A stretch of 11,379 bases of DNA. It comes from an uncultured Bacilli bacterium (GTDB lineage: Bacteria > Bacillota_I > Bacilli_A > RF39 > UBA660). How positions within the stretch are numbered: position 1 is the first letter of the stretch; the number at the start of each line of letters is the position of its first letter. This document shows positions 3,656 to 11,288 of this stretch, in pieces. The position numbers were made by a program, and so were the translations under genes. The notes under the pieces were generated by a model. That model had not been told where the DNA came from, made no database searches, and worked only from the letters and a program-made list of their open reading frames with translations. The stretch is from contig CAKOLD010000027.1 in the NCBI GenBank assembly GCA_934096015.1, positions 1-11,379 on the forward strand, read 5' to 3'.

Positions 3656-6262
3656 ATGAACTTACTTAACAAACTTACAATCAAAAATTTAAAACTAAAT
3701 AAAAAAAGAACAACAGTAACTATAATTGGAATTATGTTATCAGTTGCTTTAATTACTGCAGTCGCTACTATGTACATGAGTGGATTAAATTCCTTGATTA
3801 TTTACGAAAAAAGTTTAAAAGGAAATTTTCATGCAGTATTTTATAATGTAGAGAAAAGTGATATAGAAAATATTAGAAATAATAATGGAGTTGAAGAAGT
3901 ATTTCTAACCAGTGAAATTGGGTATGCTAAATTAAACACTAAAAATGAAAATAAACCATATGCTTATATAATGGGATTTGATAAAAATTCTTTAAAAAAT
4001 TTATCGGTAACTTTAAAAGAAGGAAGATTACCTAAAAATGATAATGAAATAGTAATTCCTTCAACTCTAGAAACTAATGGTAGAGTTAAGTATAAAGTAG
4101 GAGATACTATTAATTTACAAGTTGGTACTCGTATGAGTGAAGGAGCAAAATTAAATCAAGATAATCCTTATAATGAGGTGCCAGAAGAAACTATTGAAAA
4201 CACAACAGATAAAACATATAAAATAGTTGGTATTATAAAAAGGCCGGCTACTAATATTGAACCATACACAGCACCAGGCTATACCTTTATTACATACCTA
4301 GACTCAAAAAAAATGGATAATTTATTAAATGTTTATGTATTATACAATAAAAAAGGTTCAAAAAATTATGCCAAAGTAACTGCAAATATCTTAGAAGTAG
4401 ACGAAAATCTTTATGAAAAATACCTTCATGGAGAATTTAGTACTGAAAAAGAATTTAATGAAATTAGTGAACAAATAAATAAAGCCAAATACTCTATTAA
4501 TTTAAATGAATATCTTATTGTACTTGAAAATGATCCTGTAAAAAATAGTGGAATAGGTGGCTTACAATATGTAGTTTATATAGTGTGTGCCATTATTGTA
4601 TTCACGTCAGTATTTTGTATAAAAAATAGTTTTGATATTTCCATAACTGAAAAAATTAAACAATACGGTATGCTTAGAAGTATTGGTGCTACTAAAAAAC
4701 AAATTAAAAAGAATGTTCTATATGAAGCTTCTATTTTAGGTACAATTGGAATACCTTTGGGATTACTATTAGGAAACTTAGCATCTTATATTTTAATAGT
4801 AATTACTAATTATCTGTTAAAAGATAACTTTGTAGATAATTTAAGACTTCACTTAACGCTATCTCCACTTGCATATTTATTTGCAACCATTCTAGGCATC
4901 ATCACCATTTATTTATCTGCAATAAGAAGTGCTAAAAAAGCCGAAAAAGTAAATCCTATAGATTCTATAAGAAATAGTTCTAATATTAAAATAAATGCTC
5001 GTAAATTAAAAACACCAGCATTTATAGAAAGTATCTTTGGAATAGGAGGTAAAATATCCTATAAAAATATAAAGAGAAATAAAAAAAGATATAGAGTTAC
5101 AATTCTATCAATAATAGTTTCAGTTTCTTCATTTATATCATTATCATACTTTATGAATACTTTTATGGATAGTGTTAATAAAGAAATATCTCATAATGAG
5201 TATAACATTACTTATAATATTAAAGCTAAAGATGAAGAAACTGCCTTAATAAATAAGATAAATGAAACAACTAAATTAGATAATATAAGTAATTTTAGTA
5301 TTATAAAAGCCTCATCATTAAAGATAGATAATCCATCATATTCAGAAAAAGTAAAAAAATTAATAGAAGGTTTAGATGGTGATTATATAACAATTGTTTC
5401 TATAGGTAATGAACAATATAAAAAATATATTAAGAAACTTAATTTAAACTATGAAGATATAAAAGATAAAGGAATAATTGTAGATAATATAAGATTCTTT
5501 GTAGTTGATGATAATAAGGAAACTATAAAATATGATGGAAGACTTTATTCATATCAAATTAATGATACTATTACAGGAACTTATGAAACTTTAAAACAAG
5601 ATAAATTAAACATAACAATAGGAGCTATATCTAATGACAGACCATTTGGATTAAAAAATCAATATGATGAAAAATATATTGTTGTTTCAGATGAATTTTA
5701 TAATAAATACATAGAAGATAATTTTTATTATTCTTTATACTTTGATTCTAATAAGCCAAATAAATTACAAGATGACATAGATAATATCTTAAAAAATGAA
5801 GAATATTTTCTTAATAATGAAGCAGAAAATGTTGAAACAATGAAAAGATTAGTTCTACTAATAGGAATATTCTTATATGGATTTATTGCAGTTATTACTT
5901 TAATAGGATTAACTAATATATTTAATACTATAACAACTAATATGGAACTTAGAAAACCAGAATTTGCTATGCTAAAATCAATTGGAATGACAACAAAAGA
6001 ATTCAACAAAATGATTAGACTGGAAAGTATATTTATTTGTTTAAAATCCTTATTATTTGGTTTACCAATTGGATTATCACTATCATTTGTTATATATAAA
6101 TTATTAGGTCAATCTGAAGGATTTAAATTTAATTTACCAATAAAAAGTATTTTAATAGTATGTCTATTTGTATTTATTCTAATTTATTTATTAATGAAAT
6201 ATTCTATTAATAAAATAAATAAACAAAACACTATAGAAACTATTAGAAATGAAAATATTTAG
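3656..6262 (+). CDS. FtsX/MacB-type ABC permease with two large external domains
   Basis: This 868-residue permease has a duplicated layout. A first membrane segment (about 21-40) is followed by an external domain (about 45-300) and three segments (about 303-322, 357-384, 404-423). A second copy then begins at about 481-500, with an external domain (about 505-730) and three segments (about 732-755, 791-814, 829-848). Each half carries the FtsX coupling motif: QYGMLRSIGATKKQI (336-350) and EFAMLKSIGMTTKEF (769-783). The half-starts also resemble each other: NLKLNKKRTTVTIIG (11-25) and NIKRNKKRYRVTILS (471-485). Eight segments with two outer domains differ from BceB (ten segments, one domain) and suit the larger lipoprotein- or peptide-handling exporters. 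AAGGAGG lies at the proper distance. A weak terminator follows directly. The substrate cannot be predicted. Confidence 0.9.
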   Translation: MNLLNKLTIKNLKLNKKRTTVTIIGIMLSVALITAVATMYMSGLNSLIIYEKSLKGNFHAVFYNVEKSDIENIRNNNGVEEVFLTSEIGYAKLNTKNENKPYAYIMGFDKNSLKNLSVTLKEGRLPKNDNEIVIPSTLETNGRVKYKVGDTINLQVGTRMSEGAKLNQDNPYNEVPEETIENTTDKTYKIVGIIKRPATNIEPYTAPGYTFITYLDSKKMDNLLNVYVLYNKKGSKNYAKVTANILEVDENLYEKYLHGEFSTEKEFNEISEQINKAKYSINLNEYLIVLENDPVKNSGIGGLQYVVYIVCAIIVFTSVFCIKNSFDISITEKIKQYGMLRSIGATKKQIKKNVLYEASILGTIGIPLGLLLGNLASYILIVITNYLLKDNFVDNLRLHLTLSPLAYLFATILGIITIYLSAIRSAKKAEKVNPIDSIRNSSNIKINARKLKTPAFIESIFGIGGKISYKNIKRNKKRYRVTILSIIVSVSSFISLSYFMNTFMDSVNKEISHNEYNITYNIKAKDEETALINKINETTKLDNISNFSIIKASSLKIDNPSYSEKVKKLIEGLDGDYITIVSIGNEQYKKYIKKLNLNYEDIKDKGIIVDNIRFFVVDDNKETIKYDGRLYSYQINDTITGTYETLKQDKLNITIGAISNDRPFGLKNQYDEKYIVVSDEFYNKYIEDNFYYSLYFDSNKPNKLQDDIDNILKNEEYFLNNEAENVETMKRLVLLIGIFLYGFIAVITLIGLTNIFNTITTNMELRKPEFAMLKSIGMTTKEFNKMIRLESIFICLKSLLFGLPIGLSLSFVIYKLLGQSEGFKFNLPIKSILIVCLFVFILIYLLMKYSINKINKQNTIETIRNENI

Positions 6263-6285
6263 AAAGGGCACTTAGTCCTTTCTTT
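6261..6285 (+). terminator. Weak terminator between permease and regulator genes
   Basis: AGAAAGG (6261-6267) pairs with CCTTTCT (6277-6283) around nine bases, one more G-T pair being possible. The left arm overlaps the permease stop codon. The T-tract is short, so termination is probably partial, allowing some read-through into the two-component genes. Confidence 0.45.
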
Positions 6286-6286
6286 A

Positions 6287-6295
6287 TGTTATAAT
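6287..6295 (+). promoter_or_regulatory. Extended -10 promoter of the regulator gene
   Basis: TGTTATAAT is a perfect extended -10 (TG, one base, TATAAT at 6290-6295). No good -35 hexamer is visible because the terminator hairpin fills that place. Transcription would start near 6302, right at the AAAGGA ribosome site. Confidence 0.5.
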
Positions 6296-6316
6296 TTATT
6301 TAAAGGAATGAGTAAA

Positions 6317-6973
6317 ATGAAAATACTACTAATTGAAGATAATCAAACTATTGTTAAAGGATTAAAATATAGTTTAGAAAATAAAAACTATCTTGTAGAA
6401 CACAGTAGTACAATAAAAGAAGCAAAAGAAATTTTAAATAATAATGAAATAAATCTAATTATATTAGATATTTCTCTTCCAGATGGAAATGGAGTAGATC
6501 TTTATAAAAATGTAATATTACCAAAAAAAATACCCGTAATTTTTCTAACTGCAATAGATGATGAAGACTGTGTTGTAGAGTGCTTAGAACTTGGAGCCGA
6601 TGAGTATTTAACAAAACCTTTTAGTACAAAAGAATTATTAGCAAGAATAAATAGAATAATAAGTCGTAATCACTCAAATTCTTTAATTAAAATAGATGAT
6701 ATAACTTATAACTACGATAAAATGGAAATTAGCAAAAACAATCTTAAAATTGAGTTAACAGCCTTAGAAACTCAATTGGTGAATCTATTATTTTTAAATA
6801 TAAATAAAATAGTTAGTAGAAATAAAATATTATATACAATATGGGAAATAACTGGAAATGATGTTGATGATCACACAATAACAGTATATTTTAAGAGAAT
6901 AAGAGAAAAAATTGGTAGTGATTTAATTAAAACAATCAAAGGAATAGGATATAGAATTGATTATGAAAAATAG
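6317..6973 (+). CDS. OmpR/PhoB-family response regulator
   Basis: This is the DNA-binding response regulator paired with the following kinase. The receiver domain (1-116) has the acidic pair Glu7-Asp8, phosphorylation site Asp51 in LIILDISLPDG, Thr78 and Lys100 in LTKPF. The winged-helix DNA-binding domain (about 124-216) includes the typical ending of this family, VYFKRIREKIG (190-200) and TIKGIGYRI (206-214). The length of 218 residues is normal. I place the start at the ATG at 6317 (MKILLIED) and not at 6308: the AAAGGA site at 6302-6307 touches the earlier ATG but is nine bases from this one, and the family normally begins just here. The gene overlaps the kinase by 11 bases. Its likely target is the direct repeat before the ABC genes (inferred). 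Confidence 0.92.
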   Translation: MKILLIEDNQTIVKGLKYSLENKNYLVEHSSTIKEAKEILNNNEINLIILDISLPDGNGVDLYKNVILPKKIPVIFLTAIDDEDCVVECLELGADEYLTKPFSTKELLARINRIISRNHSNSLIKIDDITYNYDKMEISKNNLKIELTALETQLVNLLFLNINKIVSRNKILYTIWEITGNDVDDHTITVYFKRIREKIGSDLIKTIKGIGYRIDYEK

Positions 6974-8171
6974 AATATTTTATAAAAAAACTTTAATCAC
7001 CTCAGCATTAATTTATTTTATATTTTTAATAATATATTTTTCTTTTTCTTACAGTCAATATAAAAATTATACCCATAATTATAATGAAAAAGTATTATCA
7101 ATCATTTCTTTAGTAAAAGAGTATTACCCAAATATAGAAGATAAAGAAATCTTTGATATCATAAATAAAAAATCTACTAATGATAACTTAAAAAAATATA
7201 GTATATCTATAATTGATAGTTCTTTAATAAATGAAAATGAACGTCTATTTAAAAAATATTTTATTTACAATTTTTTAATTATCACAATCCCTTTTCTAAT
7301 ATATATAATAAATTTTATAATCCACGAAAATAAAAAAACTCAAGAAATAAATAACATAACCAACTTAATAAAAGAAATTAATAAAAAAAATTATGCTTTA
7401 GATATAAATGATATGAATGAAGATGAATTATCAATTTTAAAAAATGAAATATATAAAACAACTATAATGTTAAAAAGTGAGGCTGAAATATCTAAAAAAG
7501 ATAAATTAGAATTAAAAGATTCTTTATCTGATATTTCTCATCAATTAAAAACTCCTTTAACCTCAATACTTATTATATTAGATAATCTTTTAGAAGAACC
7601 TAATATGAATGTTGACTTACGTGAAGACTTTTTAAGAGATATTAAAAGAGAAATAATTAATATAAACTTTTTAGTTCAATCTCTATTAAAATTATCAAAA
7701 CTAGATACCAACACAGTAAAATTTATTAAAGAGGATGTTAAAATAAGCAATATTATCAATGAAAGTATCAAAAATGTAACCCTAATAGGAGAATTAAAAA
7801 ACATATTTATTAAAGTTGATATCAATAAAGATTCATTTATTAATTGTGATTTTAAATGGCAAGTAGAAGCCTTATCTAATATTATAAAAAACTCTTTAGA
7901 ACATTCCTATAATAATGGAATAGTAAATATAAAAGTTGATAGTAATAAATTATATTCAAAAATAGAAATACAAGATTGCGGAGAAGGTATAAGTAAAAAA
8001 GATATTAAACATATTTTTGATAGATTTTATAAAGGAGAAAATTCTAGTCATGATAGTATTGGTATTGGATTAGCATTAGCAAAATCAATAATAAATAAAA
8101 GCAATGGAGCAATTACAGTGGATTCAAATAATGAAGGAACAACCTTTGTAATTAAGTATTTTAAAAACTAG
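6963..8171 (+). CDS. Sensor histidine kinase, two membrane segments
   Basis: This is the membrane sensor kinase that phosphorylates the preceding regulator. Numbered from ATG 6963 (402 residues): membrane segments at about 11-29 and 100-120 enclose an outer domain of about 70 residues. A HAMP-like linker (about 121-180) precedes the H-box SDISHQLKTPLTSI (189-202) with the phosphorylated His193. The ATPase domain shows the N-box NIIKNSLEH (306-314), G1 DCGEGIS (338-344), F-box FDRFYKG (352-358) and G2 GIGLALAK (367-374). The 70-residue outer domain sets it apart from BceS-type kinases, which have almost none and sense through the transporter. This one could bind a ligand itself. A TTG at 6957 would add two residues; ATG is preferred. 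Overlap with the regulator indicates coupled translation. No terminator is seen after the stop. Confidence 0.92.
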   Translation: MKNRIFYKKTLITSALIYFIFLIIYFSFSYSQYKNYTHNYNEKVLSIISLVKEYYPNIEDKEIFDIINKKSTNDNLKKYSISIIDSSLINENERLFKKYFIYNFLIITIPFLIYIINFIIHENKKTQEINNITNLIKEINKKNYALDINDMNEDELSILKNEIYKTTIMLKSEAEISKKDKLELKDSLSDISHQLKTPLTSILIILDNLLEEPNMNVDLREDFLRDIKREIININFLVQSLLKLSKLDTNTVKFIKEDVKISNIINESIKNVTLIGELKNIFIKVDINKDSFINCDFKWQVEALSNIIKNSLEHSYNNGIVNIKVDSNKLYSKIEIQDCGEGISKKDIKHIFDRFYKGENSSHDSIGIGLALAKSIINKSNGAITVDSNNEGTTFVIKYFKN

Positions 8172-8184
8172 ATAATTTCCTAAT

Positions 8185-8213
8185 TTGCAATTTATTAATT
8201 AATATTTTATAAT
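8185..8213 (+). promoter_or_regulatory. Promoter of the ysxC operon
   Basis: TTGCAA (8185-8190), 17 bases, TATAAT (8208-8213). Transcription should start near 8220, inside the GGGTGAT ribosome site (8219-8225), giving a leader of about ten bases. It closely matches the DUF1003 promoter in spacing, hexamers and the ribosome site placement. Confidence 0.75.
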
Positions 8214-8229
8214 TAAATGGGTGATACAA

Positions 8230-8826
8230 ATGAAAATAGATTCAGCTGAATTAGGCTGCATTGCTGTTAGACAAAGTCAATATCCTACTGATAATTTACC
8301 AGAATTTTTACTAGTAGGAAGAAGTAATGTTGGAAAAAGTAGTTTTATAAATACTATGTTAGCAAGAAAAAACTTTGCAAGAACTAGTGCTAAACCAGGA
8401 AAAACTCAAACCTTAAATTTTTACTTAGTTAATAAATCATTCTATTTAGTAGACGTACCTGGATATGGTTATGCTAGTGTTTCAAAATCACAACAAAAAA
8501 AATTCGGTTTAATGATAGAAGAATATTTAAAAACTAGAAAAAATTTAAAACAAGTATTCATGCTAATTGATTTTAGACACAAACCAACAGAAAATGATCT
8601 ATTAATGTATAATTATTTAAAATATTATAATGTTCCTGTTACAATAATTGCCACAAAATATGATAAAGTTAAATCAAGTTTAAAAGATAAACAAATGAAA
8701 ATAATTACAGAAGTCATGGATATTGCCATGGGTGATAACTTAGTATTTTTCTCTAGTGTAACTAAAAAAGGAAGAGAAGAAGTTTATAGAATTATTGATG
8801 ACTTATTAAATGGAGATAACATATGA
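8230..8826 (+). CDS. ysxC: Ribosome biogenesis GTPase YsxC/EngB
   Basis: This is an essential GTPase in most bacteria that helps late assembly of the large ribosomal subunit. All G motifs are present, numbered from ATG 8230: G1 GRSNVGKS (30-37), the family-specific G2 stretch KPGKTQTLNFY (55-65), G3 DVPGYG (75-80), G4 TKYDK (142-146) and G5 SSVTKKG (175-181). At 198 residues the length is standard. The start is ATG 8230, not the GTG at 8221, because that GTG is part of the GGGTGAT ribosome site. In many Firmicutes ysxC follows lon or clpX; here it sits behind a kinase gene and heads an operon with a pilin-like gene, an unusual neighbour. Its stop overlaps the next start by four bases (ATGA), so the two are translated together. 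Confidence 0.96.
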   Translation: MKIDSAELGCIAVRQSQYPTDNLPEFLLVGRSNVGKSSFINTMLARKNFARTSAKPGKTQTLNFYLVNKSFYLVDVPGYGYASVSKSQQKKFGLMIEEYLKTRKNLKQVFMLIDFRHKPTENDLLMYNYLKYYNVPVTIIATKYDKVKSSLKDKQMKIITEVMDIAMGDNLVFFSSVTKKGREEVYRIIDDLLNGDNI

Positions 8827-9254
8827 AAAAAGGATTCACTTTAGTAGAACTATTAATTGTAATGAGTATAATTGGCCTTATAGCAGTTATTGCAGTACCA
8901 TCTTCAATAACAATAAGCAAAAAAATTAAACAAAAAATGCTTGATTCTAAAATAGAATTAATAGAAAAAGGTGCCATTGTTTGGGGTCAACAAAATAAAT
9001 CTAAATTGACAGAAACTGATGCAGTTAGTAATAAATGTAAAACTTTAACTATCAAAGATCTTCTAGATGAAAATGCTTTAGAACCAGATGAGGTAGAAAG
9101 TGGTGAAAAAAAACTACTTAATCCCACAAATAGTGGAAGTTTAAATGACTGTCAAGTTAAGATATTCATAAAAAATAAAAGAGTATATGCAACATATCTG
9201 AAGACTGTAAGTGATTCTGAAAATCTTGACGTTTGTTATTATAAGGAGAGTTAA
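8823..9254 (+). CDS. Type IV pilin-like protein (class III signal peptide)
   Basis: This is a membrane-anchored pilin or pseudopilin. The N-terminus MKKGFTLVELLIVMSIIGLI is the textbook prepilin signal: short basic leader, cleavage after Gly4, Phe at +1 and Glu at +5, followed by a hydrophobic helix (about 5-27). The remaining 115 residues are polar and contain three cysteines (72, 110, 138); Cys110 near the centre and Cys138 near the end could form the disulfide typical of pilins. The length of 143 residues fits ComGC-like or minor pilins. No prepilin peptidase, assembly ATPase or platform gene is nearby, so it must use machinery encoded elsewhere. It starts on the last codons of ysxC (ATGA overlap, GGAG upstream). 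Possible roles are DNA uptake, adhesion or secretion; sequence does not decide. Confidence 0.88.
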   Translation: MKKGFTLVELLIVMSIIGLIAVIAVPSSITISKKIKQKMLDSKIELIEKGAIVWGQQNKSKLTETDAVSNKCKTLTIKDLLDENALEPDEVESGEKKLLNPTNSGSLNDCQVKIFIKNKRVYATYLKTVSDSENLDVCYYKES

Positions 9255-9257
9255 TTT

Positions 9258-10013
9258 ATGTACGAAGTATGTTATTGGTTTTTAGTATTCTTTATATTTA
9301 GTATCATAGGATATATATCTGAAGTTATATTCTGTTTTATTGGTAGTGGCAAATTAACTAATAGAGGTTTCTTACATGGTACATACTGCCCAATATATGG
9401 TTTCGGATCTCTATTAATAATTTTATTTTTAAGTCCCTATAATGATGACCCTATAGTCTTATTTATCTTAAGCGTGCTATTTACAAGTGCTTTAGAATAT
9501 TTTACTAGTTGGGCTATGGAAAAACTTTTTAATAATCGTTGGTGGGATTACTCAAATAATTTTGGTAATATCAATGGACGTGTGTGTCTTTTCAACTCTT
9601 TATGTTTTGGAGTAGGAGCCTTAGCAATTAATTATTTATTTTATCCAGTTGTTTCAGGACTTTTATTAAAAATGTCTGCAACATCCTTAATAATTACTTC
9701 AATAATTTGTTTTGTAATAATATTTACCGATTTAATTATAACTACAAACTTAGCATTTAAATTTAAAAAAGAACTAGAAGTAATTAAAAACTATTTTGAT
9801 GAATTAAAAATCACTATTCCTAAAATGGAATTATTTGATAAGAGACTACAATCTCGTCTAGAAAAATATCGTAAAATGCCTAAACACTTTATTAATGCCT
9901 TTCCTAACTTAAGTAAAACAAATTCTTTTGAAATTAAAACATTAAAAGAATTATTAAATAAAAACAAACAAAAAGAAATTAAAAAACAAAAGAAAAATTC
10001 TAAAAATAAATAG
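9258..10013 (+). CDS. PF06541 family membrane protein (putative ABC permease type)
   Basis: This 251-residue membrane protein belongs to the family annotated as putative ABC transporter permease (PF06541), for which I know no proven function. Family hallmarks are NRGFLHGTYCPIYGFG (35-50), LEYFTSWAMEKLF (79-91), RWWDYS (94-99) and GRVCLFNSLCFGVGAL (107-122). Membrane segments lie at about 7-28, 46-60, 66-84, 112-133 and 141-164. The C-terminal third (165-251) is cytoplasmic, strongly basic and helical, ending in a Lys-rich tail from about 234. No ATPase partner is encoded in this operon. AAGGAG about ten bases upstream fixes the start; only three bases separate it from the pilin stop. It is the last gene of the operon, and a strong terminator overlaps its stop codon. 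Confidence 0.85.
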   Translation: MYEVCYWFLVFFIFSIIGYISEVIFCFIGSGKLTNRGFLHGTYCPIYGFGSLLIILFLSPYNDDPIVLFILSVLFTSALEYFTSWAMEKLFNNRWWDYSNNFGNINGRVCLFNSLCFGVGALAINYLFYPVVSGLLLKMSATSLIITSIICFVIIFTDLIITTNLAFKFKKELEVIKNYFDELKITIPKMELFDKRLQSRLEKYRKMPKHFINAFPNLSKTNSFEIKTLKELLNKNKQKEIKKQKKNSKNK

Positions 10014-10024
10014 AATTTTTTTTA
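9993..10024. terminator. Shared bidirectional terminator
   Basis: AAAAATTCTA (9993-10002) and TAGAATTTTT (10011-10020) form a perfect 10-bp stem with an eight-base loop, followed by more T's to 10023. Read on the minus strand the stem also runs into T's. It contains the stop of the plus-strand gene (10011-10013) and its tail overlaps the gerM stop (10022-10024), so one hairpin serves both convergent genes. Confidence 0.75.
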
Positions 10025-10957
10025 GTTTAATAAATAATTATTTATAATATTATCGTCAACCATATACATGACACTTTTAACATTATAATTATCACTTATA
10101 CTTAAATTAATAGAATAAACAACTTCTTCTAATATATTATTTGTATTTATATCAGACAATATTTGTTTATTAAAGTTTAATATTAAAGCATCATCTAAAA
10201 TTTTATAATTTAATAACTCTGCATTAGCAGTCAAATAGCTCATTAAACTCGTTTGATACATTGAACTACTACTGAGTTCTTTAATAATTATTTCAATTTT
10301 TTCTCGTTTATCATTACTGACTTTAGTTACGGGAACATAGTAGTAAAAATCTTTATATTTTGAAACATAATAGACAGTAGTTTTACTTGAAGAACTAATA
10401 GCATTCAAATTATAAATTTTATTAATTCCAAAACTTCTATCTAAAACTGTAGGTAAATTTATTTTTGAATTTGGTAATTTTTCTAATATATTACCATCTA
10501 TAAATATTGTGATTTTATCTACGCTTTTTAATTCCGTTAATGAATACACTAAAGCTTCTATTACTCTTTGTTCATTTTCTAAATTAATGTTTAAAAATTC
10601 TTTACTAAAATTAACTTTTAAAATTTTAGAATCAATAGATAAATCTAATACTTTAGTATTTTTTGGAATAATAGGGGAGAAACCCTCTCTAATATAATCT
10701 TTTTTTGTACTTCCAATAGTCAAATACTCAATCATTTCTTTTGCTTTTTTTATATCAGTTTTACTATCAATAATTACATTAACTCTAGATACATAATCAT
10801 TATTATCAATTAGATAAATAATATCTTGATCTTCTTTTCTTATAAAGTCTACATCTTCTTCAGTACTTTTACTATTAGGAAAAACATACAATATTGCTAT
10901 TATAAATAGACAACACATTAATATCATTATTCTTTTAAAAAGCTTTTTTTGCAACAT
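10022..10957 (-). CDS. gerM: Sporulation protein GerM
   Basis: GerM is a mother-cell membrane-anchored protein that in B. subtilis works with the SpoIIIA-SpoIIQ channel complex during engulfment and affects cortex formation and germination. The protein here (311 residues) has a basic N-terminus and one membrane segment (about 8-26). Two GerMN domains follow, at about 70-157 and 193-303, each a beta-alpha repeat with the patterns VLDLSIDSKILKVNFSKEF (103-121) and ALILNFNKQILSD (257-269) followed by a long helix and a closing strand (ITIFIDG, SVMYMVD). Cysteines 15 and 16 lie inside the hydrophobic segment and do not form a standard lipobox, so anchoring by a transmembrane helix is more likely than by lipid. 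The gene is close behind gerE on the same strand, as in B. subtilis where gerE and gerM are also near neighbours. AAGGTGAA supports the start. Confidence 0.85.
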   Translation of the reverse strand: MLQKKLFKRIMILMCCLFIIAILYVFPNSKSTEEDVDFIRKEDQDIIYLIDNNDYVSRVNVIIDSKTDIKKAKEMIEYLTIGSTKKDYIREGFSPIIPKNTKVLDLSIDSKILKVNFSKEFLNINLENEQRVIEALVYSLTELKSVDKITIFIDGNILEKLPNSKINLPTVLDRSFGINKIYNLNAISSSSKTTVYYVSKYKDFYYYVPVTKVSNDKREKIEIIIKELSSSSMYQTSLMSYLTANAELLNYKILDDALILNFNKQILSDINTNNILEEVVYSINLSISDNYNVKSVMYMVDDNIINNYLLN

Positions 10958-10975
10958 ACTTTCACCTTACAATAA

Positions 10976-10983
10976 ATAATATG
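10976..10983 (-). promoter_or_regulatory. Possible sigma-E/K -10 element of gerM
   Basis: On the minus strand CATATTAT fits the CATANNNT core shared by sporulation mother-cell promoters, 18 bases before the gerM ATG and just after the gerE terminator. No clear -35 match was found, so support is limited. Confidence 0.35.
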
Positions 10984-10990
10984 CTATTAC

Positions 10991-11018
10991 AAAATAAAAA
11001 AGTCGTAAAAACGACTTT
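10991..11018 (-). terminator. Intrinsic terminator of gerE
   Basis: On the minus strand AAAGTCG (11018-11012) pairs with CGACTTT (11005-10999) around six bases, followed by TTTATTTT. The stem begins in the gerE stop codon. It separates gerE from gerM, making a separate gerM promoter necessary or termination partial. Confidence 0.65.
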
Positions 11019-11223
11019 AATTTAACTTAATTATATTTAATTTTAATAATTCAATAATAGCTTGACTTCTTGACTTAACACCTAACTTTTGCATTACATT
11101 TGAAATATGATTTCTTACTGTCTTTTCGCTTATATTAAGTTTTTTACTAATATCTCTTGTTGTATTATTTAAAATTAATAAATCAAATATTTCTTTTTCT
11201 CGTATAGTTACTATTTTGTTCAT
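11017..11223 (-). CDS. gerE: Late sporulation regulator GerE
   Basis: GerE is a small LuxR-type helix-turn-helix DNA-binding protein that acts with sigma-K in the mother cell to switch on and off spore coat genes. The product (68 residues from ATG at 11223) is almost nothing but the four-helix GerE domain. ISEKTVRNHISN (31-42) and MQKLGVKSRSQA (44-55) match my memory of B. subtilis GerE (74 residues) nearly residue for residue, which separates it from the many other LuxR-type regulators; it has no receiver or ligand domain. The upstream-extended start (11247) is rejected because AAAGGTGAT lies right before the inner ATG. A sigma-K-like promoter is present 34 bases upstream. GerE is found mainly in Bacilli-type spore formers, so this is the strongest taxonomic and lifestyle clue in the window. 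Confidence 0.9.
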   Translation of the reverse strand: MNKIVTIREKEIFDLLILNNTTRDISKKLNISEKTVRNHISNVMQKLGVKSRSQAIIELLKLNIIKLN

Positions 11224-11256
11224 AAAATCACCTTTCAGAAATACCATTTCCCTTAG

Positions 11257-11284
11257 TATTTTATGAAATTTATTAAATTAGGTG
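11257..11284 (-). promoter_or_regulatory. Sigma-K-like promoter of gerE
   Basis: On the minus strand CACC (11284-11281), 15 bases, CATAAAATA (11265-11257). This matches the sigma-K pattern mACm with CATANNNTA at the usual distance. The start would be near 11250, leaving a leader of about 27 bases. B. subtilis gerE is also transcribed by sigma-K. Confidence 0.6.
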
Positions 11285-11288
11285 ATAT

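Noticed and set aside
5728..6009. Minus-strand ORF inside the permease gene
   Set aside because: Antisense shadow of conserved FtsX sequence in an AT-rich frame.
8792..8977. Minus-strand ORF across the ysxC and pilin junction
   Set aside because: It lies opposite two clear genes including the conserved prepilin signal, with no signals of its own.
10509..10697. Plus-strand ORF inside gerM
   Set aside because: Antisense to the first GerMN domain; no start signals.
11221..11247. Longer start for gerE adding eight residues
   Set aside because: The extension covers the ribosome binding site AAAGGTGAT, which sits correctly for the inner ATG, and known GerE proteins begin close to the inner start.
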